A stretch of 46,427 bases of DNA, from NCBI GenBank assembly GCA_019695115.1, contig JAIBAP010000048.1, positions 1 to 46,427 of the forward strand. The letters run 5' to 3'. Made by a program: the position numbers and the translations under genes. The notes beneath the pieces were generated by a model that was not told the origin of the DNA, searched no databases, and saw only the letters and a program-made list of their open reading frames with translations. Within the stretch, counting starts at the first letter, position 1; each line of letters begins with the position of its first letter. Origin of the DNA: Caldilineales bacterium. Lineage in GTDB: Bacteria > Chloroflexota > Anaerolineae > J102. Shown here piece after piece: positions 1 through 9,100 of the stretch.

Positions 1-150
1 CCCTCCCTGCGTCTCCCCCTCCCTGCGTCTCCCCCTCCCTGCGTCTCCCCCTCCCTGCGTCTCCCCCTCCCTGCGTCTCCCCCTCCCTGCGTCTCCCCCT
101 CCCTGCGTCTCCCCCTCCCTGCGTCTCTGCGTCTCCCTCCCCCTCCCTTA
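1..150. repeat. 16-bp tandem array in front of mtnP
   Basis: Seven perfect copies of the 16-bp unit CCCTCCCTGCGTCTCC run from base 1 to 112. An eighth copy with one change (113-128) and a degenerate tail reach about base 150. The array is pyrimidine-only apart from one CTGCG step, so one strand is strongly purine-rich. It probably continues beyond the left edge of the window. The mtnP ribosome binding site starts only a few bases after it, so the array sits where a promoter or 5' UTR would be. There are no spacers, so it is not a CRISPR. Confidence 0.95.
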
Positions 151-167
151 CAAGAAAGGAAAGCATT

Positions 168-1034
168 ATGTCAAACAGAATCCGCATCGGCGTCATCGGC
201 GGCAGCGGCGTCTACAATCTGCCGGGGCTGACGGAAGTCGAAGAAGTCAGGTTGGAGACGCCGTTCGGCGCGCCCAGCGACGCCTACATCCTGGGCACGA
301 TCGACGGCCAGCGGGTGGCTTTTCTGGCCCGGCATGGCCGCGGGCACTTGATCAACCCCACCCATCTGAACAGCCGCGCCAATATCTGGGGCTTCAAGCA
401 GCTGGGGGTGGAGTATCTGATCGCGATGAATGCCTGCGGCTCGCTCCAGGAGCAGTACGAACCCGGCCACATCGTCATCCCCGACCAGCTTTTCGACCGC
501 ACGCGGCTGCGCCCGCTGACTTTTTTCGATGACCCCGGCCTGGTGGTGCACCTGTCGGTGGCCGAGCCGCTTTGCCCCGACCTTTCGGACATCCTCTACC
601 GGGCGGTGCAGGCCACGGGGAAGACGGTGCACAAGGGCGGGGATTTCGTCATCATCGAAGGCCCGCGCTTCAGCACCAAGGCCGAGAGCCGGGTGTTCCG
701 GCAGCTCGGCTTCGCCATCATCGGCATGACGGCCATCCCCGAGGCTTTCCTGGCCCGCGAGGCCGGCACGTCCTACGGCATCATCGCCCACGTCACCGAT
801 TACGACGTATGGCACGAGACCGAGGAGCCGGTGACGGTGGAGATGGTGATCCAGACGCTGCTGGGCAACGCCGCCGCCGCCCAGCAGGCGACGCTAAACG
901 CCATTGCCATGCTACGCGACGCCCCGCCCTCGCGCTATGCCGACGTCCTCCAGGATGCCATCATCACCAACCGGGCGCTGATCCCGGAGGGGTTGAGGGA
1001 GAAGTATGGGATGTTGATGGGGAGGTTTGTGTAG
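168..1034 (+). CDS. mtnP: S-methyl-5'-thioadenosine phosphorylase
   Basis: The enzyme splits methylthioadenosine with phosphate into adenine and 5-methylthioribose-1-phosphate, the first step of methionine salvage, in the cytoplasm. The 288-aa protein has the usual family length. It shows the N-terminal phosphate-binding GGSGVYNL, then ARHGRGH, NACGS, the EGPRFST substrate loop and GMTAIPEAFLAREAG, all typical of MTAP/PNP family 2. The ATG at 168 is preceded by AAAGGA at 155-160. The next gene starts 48 bp downstream and is functionally unrelated. A second gene that may act on MTA, the amidohydrolase at 19898-21898, lies far away on the other strand. Purine nucleoside phosphorylase activity cannot be excluded from sequence alone, but the motif set fits MTAP best. 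Confidence 0.95.
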   Translation: MSNRIRIGVIGGSGVYNLPGLTEVEEVRLETPFGAPSDAYILGTIDGQRVAFLARHGRGHLINPTHLNSRANIWGFKQLGVEYLIAMNACGSLQEQYEPGHIVIPDQLFDRTRLRPLTFFDDPGLVVHLSVAEPLCPDLSDILYRAVQATGKTVHKGGDFVIIEGPRFSTKAESRVFRQLGFAIIGMTAIPEAFLAREAGTSYGIIAHVTDYDVWHETEEPVTVEMVIQTLLGNAAAAQQATLNAIAMLRDAPPSRYADVLQDAIITNRALIPEGLREKYGMLMGRFV

Positions 1035-1082
1035 CGCAAGTCCTCGTTAGCCGGCACGCCTCGCCCCGCACCTATCTGCACG

Positions 1083-2870
1083 ATGACAGAGTCAGTCAAG
1101 GTGGTAGCAGCCTCACAATTGAACCCGCGGCTGGGCGCCAGGAAGGTCTTGCTCTGGATTTACGGAGTTTGCGCCCTGCTCTTGTTTGTATCCAGCACTT
1201 GGGTGCTGCGACTGGTGGTTGCACAGATTGGCGAAGTGTACGGTGGGTTTGTGCTCATGCTTGATGATAGCATTGATCCGCCGTACATCGTGGGACCGGA
1301 GTTGTGGCGCACGGCGGCGTCTGCAGACGAGTTGCACTTGTTCGATCAAGTCAAAACCATCGAAGGACGCTCGGCCGGGGAATTTGGCGAAGTCTTCGCT
1401 TCGCTGCAAAGTGGCGATCTGGTGACATATGAAATACAGCGGGGCGAATCACGAATGCTCATCCAGAAACGGGCCGAACGATTTACGTTCGACCGCTTCC
1501 TGGTCTCACACGGGTTGCTTTACCTGACCGGTACAGGCTTTCTGATCGCAGGTTTCGCCTTATTATGGGCAACACGGCGCCAGGACCTGACAATCATGGC
1601 TTTTGTCTTTCTGCCCGCAGCCGCAGCCTGGCTCACCCACAGCACTCACACCAATATTGCGCGGCCAGATGCGGTTCACCCGGCTTTCGATCTGCTGGTT
1701 TGGACCCCGGCGCTGCCGCTCGTCGCCGCATTTTTGCTTCATCTCGCCCTGGTCTTTCCCACGCCGCACGGGCTAGCGACACAACGGCCCTGGCTGGTGT
1801 GGATACCGTACGCTCTGGCCGCGATTCTCATCAGTACATACCGATGGGGGCGAAGCCTGGACGACAGCAACATCGATTACATCGTCTTAGCGATCATCAT
1901 AGTCTTTGCGGCTGTTGGTGTCCTCAGCCAATTGTTGGCCTGTGCACGGGGTTATTGGCTAACAAAACGAAAGGGCGATATCGCAGGCAAACGAATCGTG
2001 GAAACGGTCGTGGCGTTGTGGTTGGTGGCGGCAGGTGTGTTCGTTGTCCTCGGCTTCATACCATTCGTCATCCTCGAGGCGCCACTGATGCCATGGGAAA
2101 TCTGGATCTCAGTCATTCTCATGTTTCCACCGGTGGCCGTCTACGCTCTGCGCAATGCAGAGGTGGGCGGTCAGTTGCAGGAGGAAGTTATACAAAGGCA
2201 ACGCTATGCCGACAAGGTTGCCGAACTACACGGCATACGCGAACAGACATTGCACGAAGTGGCCGACGCCCTGCACGATCGGGTGATCCCCGACCTGCGC
2301 GGGCTGCACTTCGCTGCCGTCGCCGCCGGTCGTCGCCTGGTACAACCCGTCGATCCCGCCCTGGCCGACGATTTGCACTTCATCACCAGCACGCTGAACC
2401 AGCTTTCCAACCAGACGCGGGCGATCATGGAGGGCACCAAGCCGGTGGATTGGGCCGAAACAGACCTGGGCCAGGCGCTGGTCTGGTTGGTCAACAGCTT
2501 CCAGCACGCCAATCCCAGACTGCAAGTTGCCCTGGAAACGACGCCTTATGACGAATCCGACCCGCCAACGGTGAAAGAGGCCCTGTATTTGATCACGCGC
2601 GCGGCTTTGAGCAACGTGCAGGAACATGCCCAGGCCGGCCGGGTGGACATCACCCTGCGTAGTTCCGGCTCGTCTGGGGTGTTGCACATCGCCGACGATG
2701 GCAGGGGGTTCGACCCGGCGGCAGCGCCCAAGCCCGGCGGCGATGAGCGCCGGCACCTGGGATTGGGCAATATGAGTCTGCGCGCCGCCGAGATCGGCGC
2801 CCATTTCGAGGTCAGCACTCAGCCTGGGCGCGGGACGGCGATCGCGATCAGTTGGGAGCGTGAACGATGA
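1083..2870 (+). CDS. Membrane sensor histidine kinase (NarL/LuxR-type partner)
   Basis: This 595-aa protein starts with a membrane helix (about 22-45) followed by an outside segment of about 85 residues with a PDZ-like look (GGFVL near the start, then a region like a PDZ core). About seven further hydrophobic segments follow to residue 360, including a HLALVFP stretch common in Chloroflexota kinases. The cytoplasmic part has a HisKA_3-like helix with DALHDRVIPDL; His398 is the likely phospho-acceptor. A HATPase_c domain follows, with N-box ALSNVQEHA, G1 box ADDGRGFDP (Asp538/Asp539) and G2 HLGLGNM. Its stop overlaps the start of the response regulator by ATGA, so the two are a cognate pair. 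The signal is unknown. No strong ribosome binding site precedes the ATG at 1083. Confidence 0.9.
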   Translation: MTESVKVVAASQLNPRLGARKVLLWIYGVCALLLFVSSTWVLRLVVAQIGEVYGGFVLMLDDSIDPPYIVGPELWRTAASADELHLFDQVKTIEGRSAGEFGEVFASLQSGDLVTYEIQRGESRMLIQKRAERFTFDRFLVSHGLLYLTGTGFLIAGFALLWATRRQDLTIMAFVFLPAAAAWLTHSTHTNIARPDAVHPAFDLLVWTPALPLVAAFLLHLALVFPTPHGLATQRPWLVWIPYALAAILISTYRWGRSLDDSNIDYIVLAIIIVFAAVGVLSQLLACARGYWLTKRKGDIAGKRIVETVVALWLVAAGVFVVLGFIPFVILEAPLMPWEIWISVILMFPPVAVYALRNAEVGGQLQEEVIQRQRYADKVAELHGIREQTLHEVADALHDRVIPDLRGLHFAAVAAGRRLVQPVDPALADDLHFITSTLNQLSNQTRAIMEGTKPVDWAETDLGQALVWLVNSFQHANPRLQVALETTPYDESDPPTVKEALYLITRAALSNVQEHAQAGRVDITLRSSGSSGVLHIADDGRGFDPAAAPKPGGDERRHLGLGNMSLRAAEIGAHFEVSTQPGRGTAIAISWERER

Positions 2871-3502
2871 GCAGTATTCGTATCCTGGCCGTGGACGATA
2901 GCGAGACTTTCTTGCGCGGGCTGGGTGGCTTGCTGGCGACGGAAGCGGATCTGGAAATCGTGGGCGTGGCGCGCAGCGGGGCCGCGGCGGTGGCGCAGGC
3001 GCGGCGCTTGCAGCCCGATGTGGCGCTGATGGATTTGCGGCTGGCCTGGGATAGCGGCTCGGCGCGGGCGACGCAGGAAGATGGGTTACGCGCGATCCGG
3101 GAGATGGCCAGGCAATGGCCGCAGATGGCGATCGTGGTGATCAGCAGCTTTTCGGAGCGACGGTGGGTGGCGATGGCGATGGATGCCGGGGCCAAAGGCT
3201 TTTTGCCCAAAGAGGCGCCTCCCGAAGCGATCATGGCGGCGGTGCGAACGGCGGCGCGCGGAGGCATGGTGCTGACGCCGGAGCAGTTCGGTTGGCTGCG
3301 CGACGCCGTCGAGCCGTTGACCGGGCGCGAGCGGGACGTGTTGGCGCTGTTGGCGCGGGGCCAGAGCGACAAGGAGATCGCACACGGACTGGGGATCTCG
3401 GTCGGAACGGCCAGCAAGCATGTGGAGAATATTCGGGCGAAGCTGGGGGCCGCCAGCCGGGGGGAAGCGGTGGCGCGGGCGCGGGAGCAGGGGTTGATCT
3501 GA
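2867..3502 (+). CDS. LuxR/NarL-family response regulator
   Basis: A 211-aa two-domain regulator. The receiver domain (about 1-125) has the acidic pair Asp10/Asp11 and phospho-acceptor Asp56 in ALMDLR, with the conserved Lys in GFLPKEA. A C-terminal LuxR-type helix-turn-helix starts at LTGRERDVLALLARGQSDKE and continues through GTASKHVENIRAKL. An extra loop (WDSGSARATQED) follows the phosphorylation site. The start codon overlaps the kinase stop (ATGA, 2867-2870), so it is translationally coupled to the kinase and should be phosphorylated by it. It is expected to bind DNA as a dimer when phosphorylated; its targets are not visible here. Confidence 0.94.
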   Translation: MSSIRILAVDDSETFLRGLGGLLATEADLEIVGVARSGAAAVAQARRLQPDVALMDLRLAWDSGSARATQEDGLRAIREMARQWPQMAIVVISSFSERRWVAMAMDAGAKGFLPKEAPPEAIMAAVRTAARGGMVLTPEQFGWLRDAVEPLTGRERDVLALLARGQSDKEIAHGLGISVGTASKHVENIRAKLGAASRGEAVARAREQGLI

Positions 3503-3589
3503 AAATACGCAGAAGTGCGTAGGTGGGGGTGGGAAAAGGGCGGATGCAGGGAGGGCGGCAAGCGCATAGACTGAGGCTGAGATTGAGAA

Positions 3590-3961
3590 ATGAACCAGCC
3601 GATCCGAGTCCTCATCGCTGACGACAATGCCGTGTTCCGGCAAGGCCTGTGCCGGTTGCTGGCAAGCGACCCTGAGATCGAGGTCGTGGGCGAGGCGGGA
3701 GACGGATATGCCGCCGTCGAGCAGGCGCTGGCCTGCGCCCCCGATGTCGTGCTGATGGACATCCGCATGCCTGGGCAAAGCGGGTTGGAGGCGGCGCGGC
3801 AGATTTGGCTGCAGCGACCGCAAATAAAAATCATCGTGTTGACTGAATATGACTCGACTGCACTACGCGCCAAAACCGATCAGGTCGGTATCGCGGCCTA
3901 TCTGACCAAGCAGGTGGATAGTAGTGAACTGCTAAAGACTATCCACAAGACGATACCCTGA
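3590..3961 (+). CDS. Receiver-only response regulator (no output domain)
   Basis: This 123-aa protein is a complete receiver domain: acidic pair Asp11/Asp12, phospho-acceptor Asp57 (VVLMDIRMPG), Thr85 and Lys107. It ends right after the last helix, so it has no DNA-binding or enzyme domain, and no remnant of a LuxR helix-turn-helix is seen downstream. It follows the LuxR regulator after 87 bp and resembles it in the N-terminal part. It may act as a phosphate sink, or as a protein-interaction output for the kinase at 1083-2870. A truncated NarL-type regulator is the alternative. The upstream ribosome binding site is weak. Confidence 0.85.
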   Translation: MNQPIRVLIADDNAVFRQGLCRLLASDPEIEVVGEAGDGYAAVEQALACAPDVVLMDIRMPGQSGLEAARQIWLQRPQIKIIVLTEYDSTALRAKTDQVGIAAYLTKQVDSSELLKTIHKTIP

Positions 3962-4072
3962 CCGTGAGCGTCGCCTGGTTTGCCCTTTTCGTGATCTTGA
4001 CAACGGGGACAACCTCACGGTTCAGCATGAAGCAAGTGAAAAATATCCAGTAGAGTTAGGAGACACCTGAAG

Positions 4073-5128
4073 ATGAAAACCATCTGCTCAATCACCATTA
4101 TCATTATCAGTATGCTGATTATTGTAGCTTGTTCGTCCACGAAGAATGAAGTTGGCGGCAAAGTTGCAGATACCACTATGAACGAAATCAGTCAGCATAT
4201 CCCAGGTTTTTGCGATAATTCTGGGCTTGATTGTACGAGCATAGAATTCAAATCCATGAGTACTCCGGACCTTACTCAAGAAGAGAAAGATTCCGGAATT
4301 CTGGACCGCCAATGCGGCACGGTAACTTTCGAATACACATCGAACGAAGAAGATGTGTCAAACACGGTCTTCGCTATCTTTGAAAAGGACCGATTGGGAT
4401 GGTCGGGTCTCTACGACTCACCGTTTCCAAGCGTTATTGGCCTTTTTGTTGATGATGACGGTTATCCTGTCGAGTCACCGCGGCGAGAAATATGGGAGGA
4501 GAAGGGATGCGGACGAGCGGAGGATTTCGACAAACTTGACGAAAGGAAGCGATTTGGCGGCATGTTGATCGACGGCCTTGTGGATGATTGGGCAGACGAG
4601 AAATGTCCGATGCAGAAAGATGACGAGGATAGCGATGCCCCAGAGTGGCTCGATCTGAAGGGGGTATGTACAAAGGTGGGGGAAGACTATCTGTTCGTGC
4701 TCATGGAATTCGGAGGACCTATGGCAATGGACGCGGGCGAAGCCGATTCCAGTGCATACCTACTTACACTGACCGATACGATAGTCGATGACATAGATGA
4801 GTCAGAAGGGGTGTTTATGAGCCAGCTAATACCACCAGCGACCACGGCATTTGGTATGGCGATCTACATTCCTGGACAAGATGAACGTATCGGATCGATT
4901 GGCAACCAACAAGATGTCGACAACGCGACCGATATGTCTAACTTCGCGTCAGCATTTGATCGAAAATACCTGGAATGGGCATTGCCAATCAGTCCAATTA
5001 AGAATGTATTTATGGGGCCGCTATGGCTGAACGTAGCCACGTTCAGCAGCCCGGAAGCAATATTCGATGAAGGTTCGACAGCAACTGACTTCAGCGAAAA
5101 CTCGATTATGATATGGTCTGGCGAATAG
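4073..5128 (+). CDS. Secreted lipoprotein of unknown function, AT-richer than its neighbours
   Basis: A 351-aa protein with a lipoprotein signal: hydrophobic residues 4-19 and lipobox IVAC, with Cys20 as the lipidated residue. It should be anchored to the outer face of the membrane. The mature part is acidic and has several Cys residues. From about residue 162 the segment starting DGLVDDWADEKC, with later YLFVLMEF, has the flavour of CBM9-like or secreted binding domains, but I cannot assign a family. AGGAG lies 9 bases before the ATG. The gene is visibly poorer in G+C than its neighbours and uses many A/T-ending codons, which suggests recent transfer. It starts the block of surface proteins that runs to 19097. 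Confidence 0.8.
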   Translation: MKTICSITIIIISMLIIVACSSTKNEVGGKVADTTMNEISQHIPGFCDNSGLDCTSIEFKSMSTPDLTQEEKDSGILDRQCGTVTFEYTSNEEDVSNTVFAIFEKDRLGWSGLYDSPFPSVIGLFVDDDGYPVESPRREIWEEKGCGRAEDFDKLDERKRFGGMLIDGLVDDWADEKCPMQKDDEDSDAPEWLDLKGVCTKVGEDYLFVLMEFGGPMAMDAGEADSSAYLLTLTDTIVDDIDESEGVFMSQLIPPATTAFGMAIYIPGQDERIGSIGNQQDVDNATDMSNFASAFDRKYLEWALPISPIKNVFMGPLWLNVATFSSPEAIFDEGSTATDFSENSIMIWSGE

Positions 5129-5225
5129 CAATACCTTCGCTAAAACGAGTTGAACCGGGGAGAGCAACTATGTACATCCTGAGTTGGGGAAACCGGAGCC
5201 TGGCGCACCGAGTCGCACCATAACA

Positions 5226-5287
5226 CTGAATGCCGCGGGGTTGCTTGCTCTGCTTGGCGAGAGGCGAGCAAGCAACCCACGGCACAG
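5226..5287. repeat. Long inverted repeat (hairpin) downstream of the lipoprotein gene
   Basis: GGGTTGCTTGCTC (5238-5250) pairs perfectly with GAGCAAGCAACCC (5266-5278) around a 15-nt loop. Beyond a small internal loop, TGCCG (5231-5235) pairs with CGGCA (5280-5284), and CTG/CAG extend it further. Together this gives about 18-21 base pairs. There is no T tract after it, so it is not a classical terminator. A REP-type element, an mRNA 3' stabilising hairpin or a small-RNA structure are possible. Confidence 0.8.
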
Positions 5288-5474
5288 AGTCGCCGGTATG
5301 ATCTACATCATAGTCAGAATGTATCTTTGCCATCATAATGGGTTGCATATCGCCACGCGCTTAGCGATGTCAGTCCATTTACAATAAACCTCACATCTTG
5401 CCATGGATGTGTGCTGTGTCCCATCGCTTCTGGCCGCCTCGCCGCCGCCCGGCCATCTCTCTGCCTTTTCCTCT

Positions 5475-5506
5475 CGCCCGCGCCTATGTGCGCGGGCGTT
5501 TTGTTT
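5475..5506 (+). terminator. Intrinsic terminator or attenuator 28 bp before a start codon
   Basis: A perfect 9-bp G+C stem, CGCCCGCGC (5475-5483) with GCGCGGGCG (5490-5498), encloses a 6-nt loop and is followed directly by TTTTGTTT (5499-5506). This is the standard shape of a Rho-independent terminator reading rightward. It sits only 27 bases before the ATG of the gene at 5534, and the ribosome binding site AGGAG is at 5522-5526. There is little room for a promoter between the two, so it may work as an attenuator or leader switch instead of a plain gene end. Confidence 0.85.
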
Positions 5507-5533
5507 CTAGAATAAACCATCAGGAGACAAACG

Positions 5534-6043
5534 ATGCCAACCAAAAGCCATCCCCTCCGCATGTTGGGGCTAACACTATTGGGTGTTGCCGTGATTTTAG
5601 TTGCTACGATGGCTGCGAATTGGGCGCTACCAGAAGCCGATTCAGGCATGGCTCAGATTTCACCGTCTCCCCGTTTGGTACGCTGCAGCAGTGTGGATGC
5701 CGCCAATCCGCCCCAGTACACCCACTTCGTGCTGACTTGCATCACCGAAGATGGCATCCCCTTTGACGAGGATGGCCTCACGGTACCTGCCGCATGGCGT
5801 TTCTACATTACCGACCTGATCAATGAAAGCTCACAATCCAGCAGCTACATCGTCCAGCAGCGCGGTGGGATGAGCGTAGCGGTGCTTCAATACGCTACCG
5901 CCAGCGATTATCACTCCACCCTGCACCTGAACTCACCCTATTTCGTGCTGCTGGGTGGCGACCGCCTGTACACAAGGTACCGGTTGTACGCAACCGGGCA
6001 CGTGGTGAGCAATCAGACGTTCTTACCCAGCATGACGCGCTAA
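5534..6043 (+). CDS. Small membrane-anchored exported protein, unknown function
   Basis: A 169-aa protein. Residues 1-10 are basic and 11-32 form one hydrophobic helix (signal anchor or signal peptide); the rest should lie outside the membrane. The mature part contains two Cys residues and a beta-rich stretch, with no family I recognise. The start is supported by AGGAG 7 bases upstream. It lies directly behind a terminator-like hairpin and 81 bp before the first giant secreted protein gene, on the same strand, so it may belong to that surface-protein group. Confidence 0.7.
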   Translation: MPTKSHPLRMLGLTLLGVAVILVATMAANWALPEADSGMAQISPSPRLVRCSSVDAANPPQYTHFVLTCITEDGIPFDEDGLTVPAAWRFYITDLINESSQSSSYIVQQRGGMSVAVLQYATASDYHSTLHLNSPYFVLLGGDRLYTRYRLYATGHVVSNQTFLPSMTR

Positions 6044-6124
6044 TCGGTATCAAACCGATCCACAGACTCCATCAGCGCTCGCACTCTCTTTTATCCCTCC
6101 CACTGCCTTGCAAGGAGCCTCCCT

Positions 6125-9100
6125 ATGCAAACGCGCCGCCTCACCTTCCTGGTCTCTTTCTTCTTGATGTTGGTGTTGCTGGTCGGCGCGGGCATGGCCG
6201 GCGCGGGCGCCAGTTCGCAGCCAAGCGCCGTTTTCGCTCAAACTGCTTCTCCAGCTAACGATAACACCGAATTTAGCGACACCCTTGCCATATCTGCAAA
6301 TGACCTTCTACAGAATACCAATACTGCTGTAATACTACCATCTGCGTCGCATCACTCGGAAGATGATCTATTCGCTGCCATCTCAAATACAGACGCTATA
6401 CGAAATAACGCAGGCTTTCGTAGACAATACCTTTCTGCCAATGATGACGGATTTACCAATCAAGTACCTATTGGTTTCTTATCTAATTTCTTTGGTGGTA
6501 TCTACAATACTCTATATGTGAATAATAATGGAAACATAACATTTGATCAATCACAAGCAGAATATACTCCTTATGATCTAACATCTACTCATAGAGTCAT
6601 TATTGCGCCATTTTTCGCTGATGTCGATACACGCGGATACGGTTCCGATCTGACAACTTTTGGAATCGACACTGTGGACGGAAAACCAGCTTTTGGAGTC
6701 AATTGGGTTAATGTTGGTTACTATTCTGGTCACACAGAAAAATTGAATTCATTTCAGCTTGTCCTCATCAGTCGAAATGACATAGGACAGGGCGACTTCG
6801 ACATTGAATTCAACTACGCACAAATTCTCTGGGAAACCGGTGATGCCAGCGGCGGTAACGGTGGGTTAGGCGGTGCTTCTGCCCGCGTCGGCTATTCCAA
6901 TGGAACCAGGCAACCCGGGACCTTCTACGAACTCCCTGGTTCAGCCGTTAACGGAGCGTTTCTCGATTTGAATTCATCCACCGGTCTCATTCATCACAGC
7001 CGCAACTCGGCCATCCTGGGTCGATACATGTTCGAGGTGCGAAACGGAGTGGTCCTGCCAACCCATACACCATCTCCTACCAATACCCCAACACCTACCC
7101 TCACCCCCACCCCTACCAACCCCGCCATCGGCGCCATCGACAACCCTAGTTGCGACGCCATCACCGGCTGGGCCGGCGATAAGGACGACCCCAACCGCCC
7201 AGTCGAAGTCCATCTCTATGCCAACGGCCCCTACGACAGCGGCACATTCATCGGCGCCGTGGTGGCCGACCTACCACGCGAGTCTGCCGTCTGCAACGCC
7301 CTGGGCGGCGTCAATTGCGGCGTCTGCCCGGCGGACCAGCCGCAGTGCAAGCACGGCTTTGCCTTCACCGCCATCCCGGCCTGGCTGCAGGATGGACATC
7401 CTCACGCCATTTATGCTTATGGCCTCAACCTGCCTGGAACCGCGGGCAACCCAGCCAACCCCCTTTATGGCGTACCCAAGACCCTGACCTGTCTACCCAC
7501 CCCCACTCCCACGCCTTCGCCAACCAGAACTCCTACTGCCGTCCCAGCCAACTCGGCCATTGGCGCCATTGGCGAGCCAACGTGCAGCGCCATCACCGGC
7601 TGGGCCGGCGACAAAGACGACCCCAACCGCGCCGTCGAAGTCCATCTCTACGCCGATGGCGACTATTCGAGTGGCCGCTTCATCACCGGCTTGTCTGCAG
7701 ATTTGCCCAGAGAAACGGCCGTCTGCTCCATCCTGGGTGGGATCAACTGCGGCGTCTGTCCCGCCGACCAGCCGCAGTGCAAACATGGATTCAGGTTCCC
7801 CAACCTCCCAGCCTGGCTGCTGGACGGGCAATCTCACACCATCTATGCCTACGCTCTCAACTTGCCCGGCACCAGTGGCGATCCGGCCACGTTGCTGGCG
7901 GGTTCACCCAAAGCGCTGCAATGCCTGCCCACGCCTACCTACACGCCTTCGGCTACCCTCAGGGCAAGCCCTACGCTCACGCCCACAAAAACCGCAACCC
8001 CCACACCAAGTCCGACTTCCACTTCCACACCCATCCCCGGCGATCTCACCCCCACCCCACGCCTCCCCACCCCCACTGCCACCCCCGATTTTCCGGTCTG
8101 CACCCTCACAGTCGAGAAGACCGCCTTCCCCAGCGTAGCCCGCATCGACGGACAGGTAGGGGTCATGCTCAGGCTGGAGGGAGAATGCGCCTCCGAAGTC
8201 GGCGCGGCGGTGGATGTGGCGCTGGTCATCGACCGATCTTCCTCCATGTGCGGCGTCAAACTCGACCAGGCTGAGGCTGCGGGCCAGGCCTTCCTCGACA
8301 ATATGACCTTCCCGCCAGACCAGGCCAGTATCATTTCCTTTGCCAGCACCGCTCAGCTGCAGGCCGGACTCACCGGCAACCGGACGCAGGCGGGCAATGC
8401 CCTGGGCAGCATTGCCTGTGGCGGCTTCTCACGCATCGACGCCGGCCTGAACAAGGCCTTCGAGGAGATGTCCGGGGCGCGACGGGTGGCAGGGCACACC
8501 CCCGCCGTCCTCCTGCTGACGGACGGCAATCCCGAAGGCAGCTACGCCGACGATGTGCGAGCCGCGGCGCAACACCTCCGTGAGGCCGGGATCCAATTCT
8601 ACACCGTCGACTTGGGCGAGGATGCCGATGCTGCGCTGCTGCGCGAGATCGCCACCGCGCCTGACCACTTCTACCAGTCGCCTACCGGCGAACAGCTCGA
8701 GGCCATCTATACCCGGTTGGCGGGCGAACTGCGCCAGGTCCCAGCCGCCAACCTTAACCTGGTCGATGTGGTTGGGCCGAATTTCGAGATCGTTCCTAAC
8801 TCGTTCAGCGGAGCAGCTACACCACGGGTCGACGGGCAAACCCTGTCCTGGGCCATTCCTCGGCTCGACGTCGGAGCCAGCGAAGTCCGCTTTAGCGTCA
8901 AACCCAAAGCCTGCGGCACGTTTCCGGTCAACGAATCGGCTGCCGTCAGCTATGACGACAACCGCGGCGTCCGTCGCACCGCCAACTTCCCCATCCCCAG
9001 CGTCACCGTAGCTGGTTGCGATGAGGCGCTTACCGACATCTTCATCCGCGATAACGACACCGACGACGGCCGCATCCCCAGCAGCCGGCCATGGTGGCTA

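Larger units (their letters stand above)
5129..5533. other. 405-bp gap with two hairpins, no gene supported
   Basis: No convincing coding sequence is seen; the reading frames here lack a ribosome binding site and run through the hairpins. The gap holds a long imperfect hairpin at 5226-5287 and a textbook intrinsic terminator at 5475-5506. It separates the AT-rich lipoprotein gene from the block of giant secreted proteins. Confidence 0.7.

Noticed and set aside
3961-4021. Inverted repeat ACCGTGAG/CTCACGGT and a TTGACA at 3997
   Set aside because: The arms are 45 bases apart and no -10 lies at the proper distance, so neither a terminator nor a promoter is supported.
5398-5766. Plus-strand frame across the terminator
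   Set aside because: It runs through the hairpin and overlaps the better-supported gene at 5534, with no ribosome binding site.
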